Below, in pieces: positions 1-8,082 of a stretch of DNA of 64,000 bases. Position 1 is the stretch's first letter; each line of letters opens with the position of its first letter. The DNA is from Asterella californica (Eukaryota > Streptophyta > Marchantiopsida > Marchantiales > Aytoniaceae): assembly GCA_036924285.1 (NCBI GenBank), contig JAYKYS010000014.1, positions 4,092,001 through 4,156,000 of the forward strand. The letters are read 5' to 3'. Made by a program: the position numbers and the translations under genes. Under the pieces are notes generated by a model, which was given only the letters and a program-made list of their open reading frames with translations, was not told where the DNA came from and searched no databases.

Positions 1-26
1 GACCTAGCACTCGAGCGAAGAGGAAG

Positions 27-277
27 ATGACAAATGTGGGAACCTCGGGTGGGATAACTTCAAGACAGAAGAAGAAAGCGAAGAGGACGACGACCACGAC
101 TTCGGACGGAGAGGCCAAAGCTGTTCAAACTCCTACAAGATCTTCTCAAGTGGAGATCGTTGGTGAAACAGATCCAGGAGGAAGTCGAACGATCGCGGAC
201 AAGGAAGAGTTTGTTATAAGGAGGATACCTTCGGGAGCTACACTTCGAGAACCTTCTCAAGAAGCACTTCGGACTTC
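27..277 (+). pseudogene. Gag-like ORF of older retroelement, 5' part
   Basis: An open frame starts at the ATG at 27 and encodes a basic, Ser/Thr-rich N-terminus (a KKKAKR cluster near residues 16-21). It is interrupted at 277 by the methyltransferase retrotransposon. Removing 278-10,193 and one copy of the CTTC duplication makes the frame continue at 10,198 without a shift, so 27-277 and 10,198-10,963 are two halves of one ORF. The residues that appear after 277 in this frame are read from the inserted repeat and are not part of the original protein. Function is inferred only from context: a protease remnant lies downstream on the same strand. No family is recognised with certainty. Confidence 0.6.
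274..277. repeat. Target-site duplication CTTC, left copy
   Basis: CTTC directly precedes the element terminus TGTCGTGCG at 278 and recurs directly after the other terminus (GTGACA, ending 10,193) at 10,194-10,197. A 4-base duplication fits DDE-integrase insertion. Removing the insert with one copy restores an open frame across the site, which independently supports the boundaries. Confidence 0.85.
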
Positions 278-385
278 TGTCGTGCGCATACACATCGCTA
301 CACAACATACATCGCTGTCAGAGATACACCGCACATACACATAACACATGGACGATGTCATACACATACACAAGTGTACCCCAAT
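278..385 (-). repeat. Terminal repeat A, outer copy (108 bp)
   Basis: Identical by eye to 681-788. Its outer end TGTCGTGCG is the left terminus of the element and abuts the CTTC duplication. On the coding strand this copy follows repeat B, although by the primer-site and polypurine-tract logic A should be the first part of U3. Confidence 0.9.
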
Positions 386-678
386 AATCTGAATAGAGAA
401 ATTACCATCTCCAACACCACAACAAGGACTACTCACAAACGGTCAAGCCAAACCCACTCTAAACGCGAAGAGAATCCGGGTTACACTCAACTAGACTATC
501 CACCATAGCCTGGAGCTTGAAGGCTCAACTCAAAGAACTAAGGCCTCCAAGCCCTACCTGCGAAGTTTACCCCTAGTGGGCTCTCTCTCCAACTCGCCCT
601 AACGGCACTAACGGCCTTACCGGGATGCGCCACTTCGCACTCGGTCAACCTAGCCGAGGTGCCCAAACTGACGTGACA
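385..678 (-). repeat. Terminal repeat B, left copy (294 bp)
   Basis: Matches 9,900-10,193 with one visible difference (C at 453, T at 9,968). On the coding strand it begins TGTCACGTCAG and ends TTCAGATTA. It is flanked on both sides by copies of repeat A. On the plus strand it contains CTCAAAGAACT (529-539), the complement of the candidate primer described at 9,889-9,899. Confidence 0.93.
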
Positions 679-680
679 GC

Positions 681-788
681 TGTCGTGCGCATACACATCG
701 CTACACAACATACATCGCTGTCAGAGATACACCGCACATACACATAACACATGGACGATGTCATACACATACACAAGTGTACCCCAAT
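681..788 (-). repeat. Terminal repeat A, inner copy (108 bp)
   Basis: Second copy of the 278-385 sequence. It is separated from repeat B by two bases (GC at 679-680), so that the A/B junction reads GACAGCTGTC, a perfect 10-base palindrome. The halves of this palindrome (TGTC and GACA) are also the two outer ends of the integrated element. Confidence 0.9.
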
Positions 789-797
789 CGCCCCCCT
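782..797 (-). promoter_or_regulatory. Candidate polypurine tract
   Basis: On the coding strand this reads as a G-rich tract (AGGGGGGCGATTGGGG) directly before the inner repeat A and downstream of the integrase stop at 960. Plus-strand DNA priming at such a tract defines the 5' end of an LTR, so it suggests that the functional LTR starts with A. This is inferred from position and composition only. Confidence 0.5.
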
Positions 798-959
798 AAC
801 TGGCGGTTAGGTCCCTCTAACTCCAGATAGCTCCATATCCCAACTACGTGATACACACCTTCATGGGTGCAAGGATCAGGAGGCCGGGTGCTACATCGCC
901 CCATCGTTAGTCGCATGTCTGCAATCCATACCACGCAAAGATCTAATCGACTATCTCCG
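798..959 (-). other. 3' untranslated stretch between integrase stop and polypurine tract
   Basis: About 160 bases without a coding frame of note, lying between the stop of the integrase ORF and the G-rich tract. No additional domain was recognised. Confidence 0.5.
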
Positions 960-2387
960 CTATATACATCGAGGACAAACCCACCGTCCAGTAGGAACTA
1001 CATTGAGAGGTGGAGTCAAACATGACATGTGCCAACCTCTCGAACAACCATCACACACCAACATACGGGCTGCTCCACCAGCAGACCCACACAACATACA
1101 CCTCAAGCCCGCGCGTACAACTGCTAAGCTTGGGTCAACGGTACCATCAATGTTGGGAAGATGACATGGCGCGCAATTACGCACATGGTCCTTCCAAACA
1201 ACACCATCACGGCCCTCTAACATGAGTACTCCAGAAGGTAACACCTCACGCACTCGTAAAATAGTGCGCCCTGCGGTCACATCCAACGTCGTCGGTGCAG
1301 TCTGCTGTAGATAGATATAATCGCCAGGATGAAACCTGCGAATCGACGGCCGATAACCTCCTCCTCGGATAGTCGCATATCGCAACGTGTCTCTATGCTG
1401 AGCAATCGCTAGGTTCTCAAAAGCCATAGGCATAACTCTCCAAAATGTCTCTGCTCGTTGAGAACATGCTCTCACCCACATATCCGGGTCATCAAGGTTC
1501 AGCACCTCAGCAGAATCACGACGAATGGCCGAAGGTAGATCTGGATCTCGGCCATACAATAGAAAATACGGTGAGAAGGAAGCCAAAGACGCTTGTCGGC
1601 TGAAACGGTAACCCATAGCCAACCATGGTAACTGCACATCCCAGTCTCCCAAGTGGCCCCTCTGCAAGCCATACTTGCGCAATCCTCTCTTCACCGTCTG
1701 AACTACCCTCTCCGCCAAACCATCCGCCTCAGGATGATCTCGAGATGTAGTCCGATGATCAATCAGCGCTTGATCACACAAGGCCTGAAACTCACCAAGG
1801 AACTCTGTACCTTGGTCTGTCAGCACTTCAGCTGGTGCTCCAAAACGACTCAGCACTCGATCTAAGAACGCATACGCTGTCCCTTCACTCGCCTTGTCTA
1901 GTAATGCCACCAACTCAATCCACTTGGAGAAGTGCTCCACCATCACCAACACATACCGGTGGTGACGTACTGTCAACGGTAAGGGTCCCGCAAAATCCAA
2001 ACTCCAACGGTAACCCAACCCCATAATCGGTAAGGGGTGTAACTGTGGAGTAGGAGCATTAAACGATGCTCGTACTCGATCACAAACCACACATCGTGCG
2101 ACAAACTGTTGCACATCGATGTGCATACCACGCCACCAATACTGTCCTTGGAGTAAGCTATGTGTACGCTTCACTCCAAAATGTCCCAACTCCTCATGGG
2201 CATGTCGTACTAACTGTGCCCTCTGGGATGGATGTGGCAGTATCCGTACCCTTCCATCACCCCACACTCGAAGTACATGTCGTCCTTCTCGTCGAAATCT
2301 CTTCGCTCGTTGAAGGACACGATCTCGCTCCTTGGCACTTACTGTGCCTACTACCACACCAGTACGGAGATACTCCATCACGGTCAC
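960..2387 (-). CDS. Integrase with C-terminal PHD finger
   Basis: The 475-residue frame is a gypsy-type integrase. The N-terminal zinc-binding HHCC set is visible (H64, H69, C99, C102). The DDE catalytic triad is complete: D131 in SLDFAG, D191 in LTDQGTEF, and E226 in ADGLAERV, with about 35 residues between the last two. A basic, GPY/F-like region follows (about 350-400). Residues 430-474 form a canonical PHD finger, C4HC3: C430, C433, C445, C448, H453, C456, C471, C474, with the aromatic W470 before the last pair. Chromodomains occupy this position in many plant gypsy elements; a PHD finger here would be expected to bind a histone H3 tail. The frame differs from that of the RT ORF and opens at about 2,454, so its ATG at 2,385-2,387 need not be a real start. 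All catalytic residues are present. Confidence 0.95.
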   Translation of the reverse strand: MTVMEYLRTGVVVGTVSAKERDRVLQRAKRFRREGRHVLRVWGDGRVRILPHPSQRAQLVRHAHEELGHFGVKRTHSLLQGQYWWRGMHIDVQQFVARCVVCDRVRASFNAPTPQLHPLPIMGLGYRWSLDFAGPLPLTVRHHRYVLVMVEHFSKWIELVALLDKASEGTAYAFLDRVLSRFGAPAEVLTDQGTEFLGEFQALCDQALIDHRTTSRDHPEADGLAERVVQTVKRGLRKYGLQRGHLGDWDVQLPWLAMGYRFSRQASLASFSPYFLLYGRDPDLPSAIRRDSAEVLNLDDPDMWVRACSQRAETFWRVMPMAFENLAIAQHRDTLRYATIRGGGYRPSIRRFHPGDYIYLQQTAPTTLDVTAGRTILRVREVLPSGVLMLEGRDGVVWKDHVRNCAPCHLPNIDGTVDPSLAVVRAGLRCMLCGSAGGAARMLVCDGCSRGWHMSCLTPPLNVVPTGRWVCPRCI

Positions 2388-2452
2388 ATCATCATGGATA
2401 TCTCGCTGGTCTAGAACACCATCTCCACCCTCAGGATCTGGAGACTCATCAT

Positions 2453-4081
2453 CTACTCATCAGAGAAAGATACGACTTGGCCCTCCATACTAGAGTTCAT
2501 GGCCAACACACAAAGAAAGGCAGATGCATGCCACCCTGGCACTATCTCCTCATCAACCTCGTCATGCCATCGAGCCCCAGTCTGATCCTGCTGACTCGTG
2601 CACGGATTGCGACTCAACCCATCGGCATCTAGGTTTGCAACTCCAGGTCTATGTACTACCTGAAAATCATACTCCTGTAAGATCAGAGCCCATCGTGCAA
2701 GCTTCCCTGTAAGCTTGTCGGACTCCATCAACCACTTGAGCGGCTGGTGATCAGTGATGAGAGTAAAGGGGTTCCCAAACAGATAACATCGAAAGTGTGC
2801 AACAGCCCACACTGCCGCCAAACACTCTCCCTCATACGAACTATACCTCGCTTCCGCTGAATTATTGGAGCGACTGGCATATGCCACCACGAACTCCTTT
2901 TTCTCATCATCATGCTGAGTCAGCACTGCTCCAAGTCCCAACATACTCCAATCAGTGTGCAGTTGGAAAGGACGCCCCCTAATGGGTCTCCTCAAGATGG
3001 GAGCAGATGTCAACCTATCCTTGAGCTCTACAAAAGCTCGCTCCTGCTCATCTCCCCACTGCCACTCCTGGTCCACCTTCATCAGCTTGGTCAACAGCTT
3101 CGCAATTGCACTAAACCCTTTCACGTATCGACGATAGAAGTTCGCCAAACCAACAAATGCTCGAACTCGACTCACATCTGTGGGGCGCGGAATACGTGCA
3201 ATAGCCTCAACCTTCGTCTGTTGAACACCCAATCCACCTGGATAGATGGTGTGGCCCAGATACTCTACTAACTCCTGGAAGAACTTACACTTCCCAGGGT
3301 GTAACTTCAACCCATGAGCTCTCAACCGCTCAAACACATCTCGTAAGTGTCTCTCGTGCTCCTCCACTGTAGCACTATAGACTAAGATGTCGTCAATATA
3401 ACATCTGACAAAATCCAATCCTGCTAAGATTCTGTCCATCACCCTTTGGAACTCAGCAGGGGCGTTCTTCAACCCAAATGGTAAGAACCGCCACTGATAC
3501 AAACAATCCTTGCCGTGAGAGTCAATTCCCCAGAATGCTGTCTTGGACTTATCTTCTTCTCTCACTGGCAACTGATGATACCCTGCTCGAAGATCCAAAG
3601 TACTGAAGACCTTCACATGCCCCACTGCATCAAAGATCTCCTCAGGTGTCGGCATGGCATACTTATCGGACTTCGTCTGCCGATTGATAGGACGGTAGTC
3701 TCCACACATCCGCCTATCCGTGTAGTTGCCATACATATCCTTCTTGGCTGGCATAACTGTGGCAGATGCATACTCTCCATGCGACATCTCCACCAACCCA
3801 GCCTCCAACAAGTCTTGAGTCCGACTCTGGATCAAGGCTCTCTCCATGTCACTGTACTTGTAAGGACGTCGAAAGATTGGCGTGTCATTAGCCAAGTCGA
3901 TCCGTATACCAGGTCCCTTCAAGGTACCCAAATCCTTCATACTGAAGGCAAAACAATTCCTGTAGCTCTTCAGGAATCTTTGGACTCTTCGTCTCTCCTC
4001 TCCTATAAGCTTGGGTCCGATCTCCGGCTCCCAAGTATCCTCTGTCACCATGCTAGAGGTAGAAGACGAAGTCGTTGACTG
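2453..4081 (-). CDS. Reverse transcriptase and RNase H, in frame behind a UAG
   Basis: This frame begins directly after the UAG at 4,082-4,084 and is in the same register as the Gag-protease-methyltransferase ORF, so it is most simply made by readthrough. The first internal ATG is at 4,049-4,051. Counting from it, RT motifs are DLRAGYHQL (153-161), FGLKNAP (192-198) and the active-site YIDD (218-221). Gypsy-type RNase H follows with D367 (HTDWS), E407 (SSYEGE), D434 (ITDHQPLKW) and the DADGLSR end (475-481). The frame ends GATGAGTAG at 2,453. Integrase resumes in another frame within a few bases, in an acidic linker, so either a one-base indel or a frame change separates them. No inactivating change is visible inside RT or RNase H. 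Confidence 0.95.
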   Translation of the reverse strand, partial: QSTTSSSTSSMVTEDTWEPEIGPKLIGEERRRVQRFLKSYRNCFAFSMKDLGTLKGPGIRIDLANDTPIFRRPYKYSDMERALIQSRTQDLLEAGLVEMSHGEYASATVMPAKKDMYGNYTDRRMCGDYRPINRQTKSDKYAMPTPEEIFDAVGHVKVFSTLDLRAGYHQLPVREEDKSKTAFWGIDSHGKDCLYQWRFLPFGLKNAPAEFQRVMDRILAGLDFVRCYIDDILVYSATVEEHERHLRDVFERLRAHGLKLHPGKCKFFQELVEYLGHTIYPGGLGVQQTKVEAIARIPRPTDVSRVRAFVGLANFYRRYVKGFSAIAKLLTKLMKVDQEWQWGDEQERAFVELKDRLTSAPILRRPIRGRPFQLHTDWSMLGLGAVLTQHDDEKKEFVVAYASRSNNSAEARYSSYEGECLAAVWAVAHFRCYLFGNPFTLITDHQPLKWLMESDKLTGKLARWALILQEYDFQVVHRPGVANLDADGLSRNPCTSQQDQTGARWHDEVDEEIVPGWHASAFLCVLAMNSSMEGQVVSFSDE

Positions 4082-4084
4082 CTA
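4076..4084 (-). promoter_or_regulatory. Candidate stop-codon readthrough site, UAG CAG UCA
   Basis: On the coding strand the codons are GCA AGA TAG CAG TCA ACG. The six bases after TAG match CARYYA exactly, the context that drives readthrough of the tobamovirus replicase stop. The frame upstream (Gag-protease-methyltransferase) and the frame downstream (RT-RNase H) are in register. Readthrough would give a small amount of Pol relative to Gag. It is a sequence match, not a demonstrated event. Confidence 0.65.
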
Positions 4085-7000
4085 TCTTGCAGCCTCTGGA
4101 GCAGTTTCTTTCTGCTCACCACCAACAACCTCCACCGCTACTGTGCGAAAAGCTTCCGCACTTCTAGCTGCAAGCTCCACACTCTCTCCTACGACATCCC
4201 ATGATGTCCAAGGATGACGAACTCCACTTGCCTCGCCCCCAGCCTTTGCCTCCACCGACCCGGTAGGCAAAGAGCTCAAGAGTGCTCGAGCAGTAACACC
4301 CGTCGATCGCATCCGACGCTGCTCAGCCAATCCAAGGCTAACAATCCATGTCAAGCAATTCAAGTCCATTGCTTGACCCAATACTTGACGACGTGAAGCC
4401 TCTGACACCGAAGCTACTGCCGTCGTACCCGTAGCGAAACCCATCGCTCGCTCTCTCTCATCGGCATTGGGCTCCACCAACTGCCGTAATTGAGCATCCC
4501 ACACAAGCCCAGGTCCTCCATCTCTATAAGCATGTGACGCTGGAAAGCTTACCAAAGTGGGTAACGCTACCATGGGCCGTCCCACTAGGTTCACCACTGC
4601 CATGGGTGACCTATCGACGACTCTCACTACTTGAGATCGTCGTCCTGCATCCAAGATGCTATCAACCGTGAGGTGCGCTGGTCGTCTCACTCCATCGTGT
4701 GCGCGCTTAAGCACCTCTCTCGGTAACAAGTTCGTCCACCACAACCGTGGACGATGTGCACGAGATCCTACTCTCGCTGCATCCAACAACACTGCTGGTC
4801 CAACCCAAGATCGCACTTGGTGCACACTCGCCATCATCTGTGTACGAGCATCACCCAACAAAGGAACGTTCTCCAAGATGTACGCTGGAGAATCCACCTG
4901 ATGCATCTGGAGATGTCGTAGGATCCGTAACATCTCCCAGAACATCCTAGATCGCGGGTCATGTAAACCCTGACCTCTCCCTGCACGCGTGTGACCTTGA
5001 CATGGCCATCCGGCTATCACCAAGTGAATGGTGCCCACAAACGTAAGATCCTGCGCCCCCAGCAGCGAAATATCCGACGGTAATGCTTGCTGGTATCCTC
5101 TAACAGCTGATATGGGCAACAACTCAGGATATCTCTGCACCAAACGTGCCACGTGTCGCAATGAGATGCGTCTCGCAATCTCATCTCTCTCCACATACAA
5201 GTATCGCTGTACTTGTATACCTGCCTGTAATACCACAGCCAAACCTGTGCTGATCCCTCCGAACAGCTCCAGCACACACACACCCTCCTCTGAATACTGC
5301 CACACAATGGGAGTCGTATCCAACGGTGATAAGGTCATAGGACCAGTAGTAGGAACAACCATTTGTTCCTCTACTGGTGGTACAAAGGCTTCACTCCAAG
5401 CCTGCTGCACCAACTGATCAGAATACTGCTGCAACTCTCCACTCGAACTCCAGAGTGGAACATCCAAGGCAGATGGTATTAACGTAGACATACTAGGCAT
5501 GTCCTCCACCTCCTCAAAGACCGGAGTATCCTCCGCATGGGCATTGCCCTCCAACAACTCATCCGGCCAAGTGATGACCGAACTGAATCCTGCAACGGAT
5601 GCCATCGTCCCTGGTGTAGGCTCCGTCGTCCCAACTCTAGCACTGAACCGCACTGGTAAGCGGCTCACTCGTCCCTCACCGGACTGCCAACCTGGTCTGT
5701 AAGATGCTGTCTCTGCCCAATAGTCAATCACGAACCCCATAGGGTACAACACAGCACCTCCCACCAATACATCATAAGACTCTGCGGCTGTAACAATGGC
5801 CTTGGCCTTCACCATAGAGCCATCCGTAGGGTGATCTGGCCGAACTCTCACCGTCAACATCTCCCGTGTCATGTGTAGAGCCGTACCTCCTGATCCCCCT
5901 AGAGATGTCTGCAACTGGAATGGACATCTCTCCACCTCAGACTTCTTCAGACCCAAACCAATACACGCCGCCTTTCCCAACATCAACGGTTGGGCTCCAG
6001 AGTCTAACAAGACCTTCTGGGGTCGATACACTTTCCCTGAAGGTGCCACCAAACAGAAGATACCACTTCTGTTGTCCAACAACACCACACCTGGTGCCAA
6101 ACTAGCACGGTCAATCGCCGGCCTAGCTGGTAACTCATCTAACCTAGCAGCCGCCGCTTGCCAAGTACCACTGGTAGCTGTCCTGATCCTCGACTCCATG
6201 GACACGTCTACCGCCTCTCGCTGAACTACTTCAGCACTAGAGGTAACTACATCCTCGCTCTCATTGAGCGTGGCCGCCAACTGGAACACTGGAGCCAAGT
6301 TGACTCCCAATGCCCTCATATCCGTGGCTGAGAATAGTGGGGCTCGCAAAACTGCTGTAGCCGCCCCCAACATCGGGTTCGACGTCGCATCCACAGACGT
6401 CGAAGATGGACTCACATCACATCCACTCCTGGATGTCGATGCCTCCAACTCTACTGCACCATCGATAGGTCGTTTAGGAACCATAGATGTGGTCCTCAAC
6501 GCCTCCGATAATGTGAACGACTGGGGAAGCCTAGCCTGTCTACCAGCCTCCCCGCGTTGTGGATCCAACTCCACTGACGCACCTCGTGGCTCAGAGGCAC
6601 GTGCTGCACCTCTAGTCACTGCCGCAGATGCCTCAATCTGCGCCACACCAGCCATGAAGTCGAAGTCACCTCCTTCTCCTCCATAAGACGTGGAGGCCTC
6701 CGTTCCATCTGATCTCCGCTGGGCCATAGCCATACTAGCTATCCTCTGCTCCAACTGCTCAATCCGAGCAACCATACCTGCTTCTGACGTCGTAGCAGGC
6801 GGTGGACCGACCGGTCCTCTCCCAGGTGCTGGACCTCTACCTCCAGCTCGACCACCACGGCCTCCCTGAGCTCCTTCGCCTCGTCCACGATCAGCCTTCC
6901 CTTGCCGCAACTCGGGATGGAGATCAAAACAACGGTCACTACTGTGACCAGGTCGTCCGCAATGCTCACATTGCCTAGGTACTGCTTGAGACGTCCCTGA

Positions 7001-7504
7001 TGTCCCTGACGTCTCATAACCTCTCCTCTGTGGACAGTCCCTCTGCTGATGAGGACCATCACACGTCCAGCAAGGACCCGCTTGCTGCTGACTAGAGAAG
7101 GACGGCATGGGCTTCTGCCCACCAGATCCTCCAACACCTCCCTGAGATCGTGACTGCTCCGCACGATCCTTACCACCACCACCACCACGCTGTTGCGTAG
7201 CCTGTGATCCTCGAGAAGAGGTGGTCGCTCCATGTGGTGTCTCCTTGCTGAACCCAGCAACCACCACCCTCTCCTCCACCATGTTGAGCTCAATCCGCTC
7301 AGCCAGACTAAAGACAACCGCCAACGTCGGAGCGGTATCTCTAAGAAGAGTAGCATCTCTAACTCTCCTACGCAGCTCCCGGTCTAGTATCCCATACCAG
7401 AACTGGACTGCCTGTGCTTCCGTCACCCCTTGGGTAACGCTGATCAACCGCCTCATGCGAGTAAACGCCTCGCGTAGGCTCTCTCCAGTCTTCCGCTGGA
7501 ACTC
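4082..7504 (-). CDS. Gag C-terminus, zinc knuckles, aspartic protease and C5 DNA methyltransferase
   Basis: Numbering is from the ATG at 7,456 (1,124 residues); the frame is open from 7,504. Residues 1-60 are the end of the Gag fold. Zinc knuckles follow at C129-C141 (CX2CX3HX4C, one residue short) and C163-C176 (canonical CX2CX4HX4C), then a Gly/Arg-rich stretch. The aspartic protease has LLDSGA at about 483-488 and a second conserved segment AESYDVLVGG at about 558-567. Residues 727-1046 are a cytosine-5 DNA methyltransferase: motif I LELFGGISTG, motif IV GWPCQGHTR with catalytic C819, motif VI LENV (861-864), motif VIII HRPRLWW (901-907), a motif-IX/X region ERAMGF and LGQAMDLNC (1026-1034). 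The order is not permuted, unlike plant DRM enzymes; motif I resembles DNMT3. All key residues are present, so the domain looks active. It lies between protease and RT in the same polyprotein, so it is a captured cargo domain. Confidence 0.93.
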   Translation of the reverse strand, partial: EFQRKTGESLREAFTRMRRLISVTQGVTEAQAVQFWYGILDRELRRRVRDATLLRDTAPTLAVVFSLAERIELNMVEERVVVAGFSKETPHGATTSSRGSQATQQRGGGGGKDRAEQSRSQGGVGGSGGQKPMPSFSSQQQAGPCWTCDGPHQQRDCPQRRGYETSGTSGTSQAVPRQCEHCGRPGHSSDRCFDLHPELRQGKADRGRGEGAQGGRGGRAGGRGPAPGRGPVGPPPATTSEAGMVARIEQLEQRIASMAMAQRRSDGTEASTSYGGEGGDFDFMAGVAQIEASAAVTRGAARASEPRGASVELDPQRGEAGRQARLPQSFTLSEALRTTSMVPKRPIDGAVELEASTSRSGCDVSPSSTSVDATSNPMLGAATAVLRAPLFSATDMRALGVNLAPVFQLAATLNESEDVVTSSAEVVQREAVDVSMESRIRTATSGTWQAAAARLDELPARPAIDRASLAPGVVLLDNRSGIFCLVAPSGKVYRPQKVLLDSGAQPLMLGKAACIGLGLKKSEVERCPFQLQTSLGGSGGTALHMTREMLTVRVRPDHPTDGSMVKAKAIVTAAESYDVLVGGAVLYPMGFVIDYWAETASYRPGWQSGEGRVSRLPVRFSARVGTTEPTPGTMASVAGFSSVITWPDELLEGNAHAEDTPVFEEVEDMPSMSTLIPSALDVPLWSSSGELQQYSDQLVQQAWSEAFVPPVEEQMVVPTTGPMTLSPLDTTPIVWQYSEEGVCVLELFGGISTGLAVVLQAGIQVQRYLYVERDEIARRISLRHVARLVQRYPELLPISAVRGYQQALPSDISLLGAQDLTFVGTIHLVIAGWPCQGHTRAGRGQGLHDPRSRMFWEMLRILRHLQMHQVDSPAYILENVPLLGDARTQMMASVHQVRSWVGPAVLLDAARVGSRAHRPRLWWTNLLPREVLKRAHDGVRRPAHLTVDSILDAGRRSQVVRVVDRSPMAVVNLVGRPMVALPTLVSFPASHAYRDGGPGLVWDAQLRQLVEPNADERERAMGFATGTTAVASVSEASRRQVLGQAMDLNCLTWIVSLGLAEQRRMRSTGVTARALLSSLPTGSVEAKAGGEASGVRHPWTSWDVVGESVELAARSAEAFRTVAVEVVGGEQKETAPEAAR

Positions 7505-8082
7505 CTACAGACTCCTCAACTTGTCGGTCCGCACACCCTGATAGTTCTTCCTCAAACATTGGAAGAACTGAACCACAGGGTTAAACCCTGGTGGTATCCC
7601 GCTCACACTACCACCTACTCCACTACTTGTGGATGCACCGGTAGTAGGTACTCCGCCACCTGTGGCTGTACCACTGCTACTGGCACCCGAACTCGCAGGT
7701 GCTACGCCTCCCGAAACTGCGCCAGTAGTGATAGAAATGTAGTTGGGAGACCAATGTTGTCTCCACAACTCGATCTCAACACTGTAATCTCGCCTGAACT
7801 CATGATAATCGTCCATCGCGGTCCCTCCAAATGCTGGAACAAACCCTTCCACGTCATGAAGGGTGTAAACAGCTGTGGGTTCCGCATCTGCTGCAGATCG
7901 CACCAACTGTCAAACTCCTGGATGAAGTCATCCAGCTCAATGGTACCAACTGTACCCGAGTAACGTCGAGGCCCCTTCGTGGCCCCATAGATCTCGTCCA
8001 TGTCCCCACAACAACGGTGTGGCGACACTAGACTCACCACCAGAAAACGCGTTGTCTGCGTCTGACTCGTCCTCTGGAACAA
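7505..8082 (-). pseudogene. Gag N-terminal region, broken by frame changes and a stop
   Basis: The start of Gag lies in pieces. An ATG at 7,999-8,001 (or 8,080-8,082) opens a frame with the segment DDFIQEFDSW typical of the beginning of a gypsy Gag. Around 7,825-7,860 the homologous reading passes into another frame (MDDYHEFRRDYSVEIELWRQ), which then reaches an in-frame TAG at 7,505-7,507 before continuing as EFQRKTGESLREAF in the next feature. A third open stretch just upstream (about 8,005-8,180, acidic and Gly/Ser-rich) may be the true N-terminus in yet another frame. This copy therefore cannot make a full Gag without suppression or frameshifting. Sequencing error cannot be excluded. Confidence 0.7.

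Noticed and set aside
2066..4078. Long plus-strand frames opposite the RT-integrase region (for example 2,066-2,632 and 3,515-4,078)
   Set aside because: They are antisense shadows of the polymerase frames, with no family similarity.
4319..5278. The methyltransferase as a host gene
   Set aside because: It is in one frame with zinc knuckles and protease on one side and, past a UAG, RT on the other, all inside terminal repeats.
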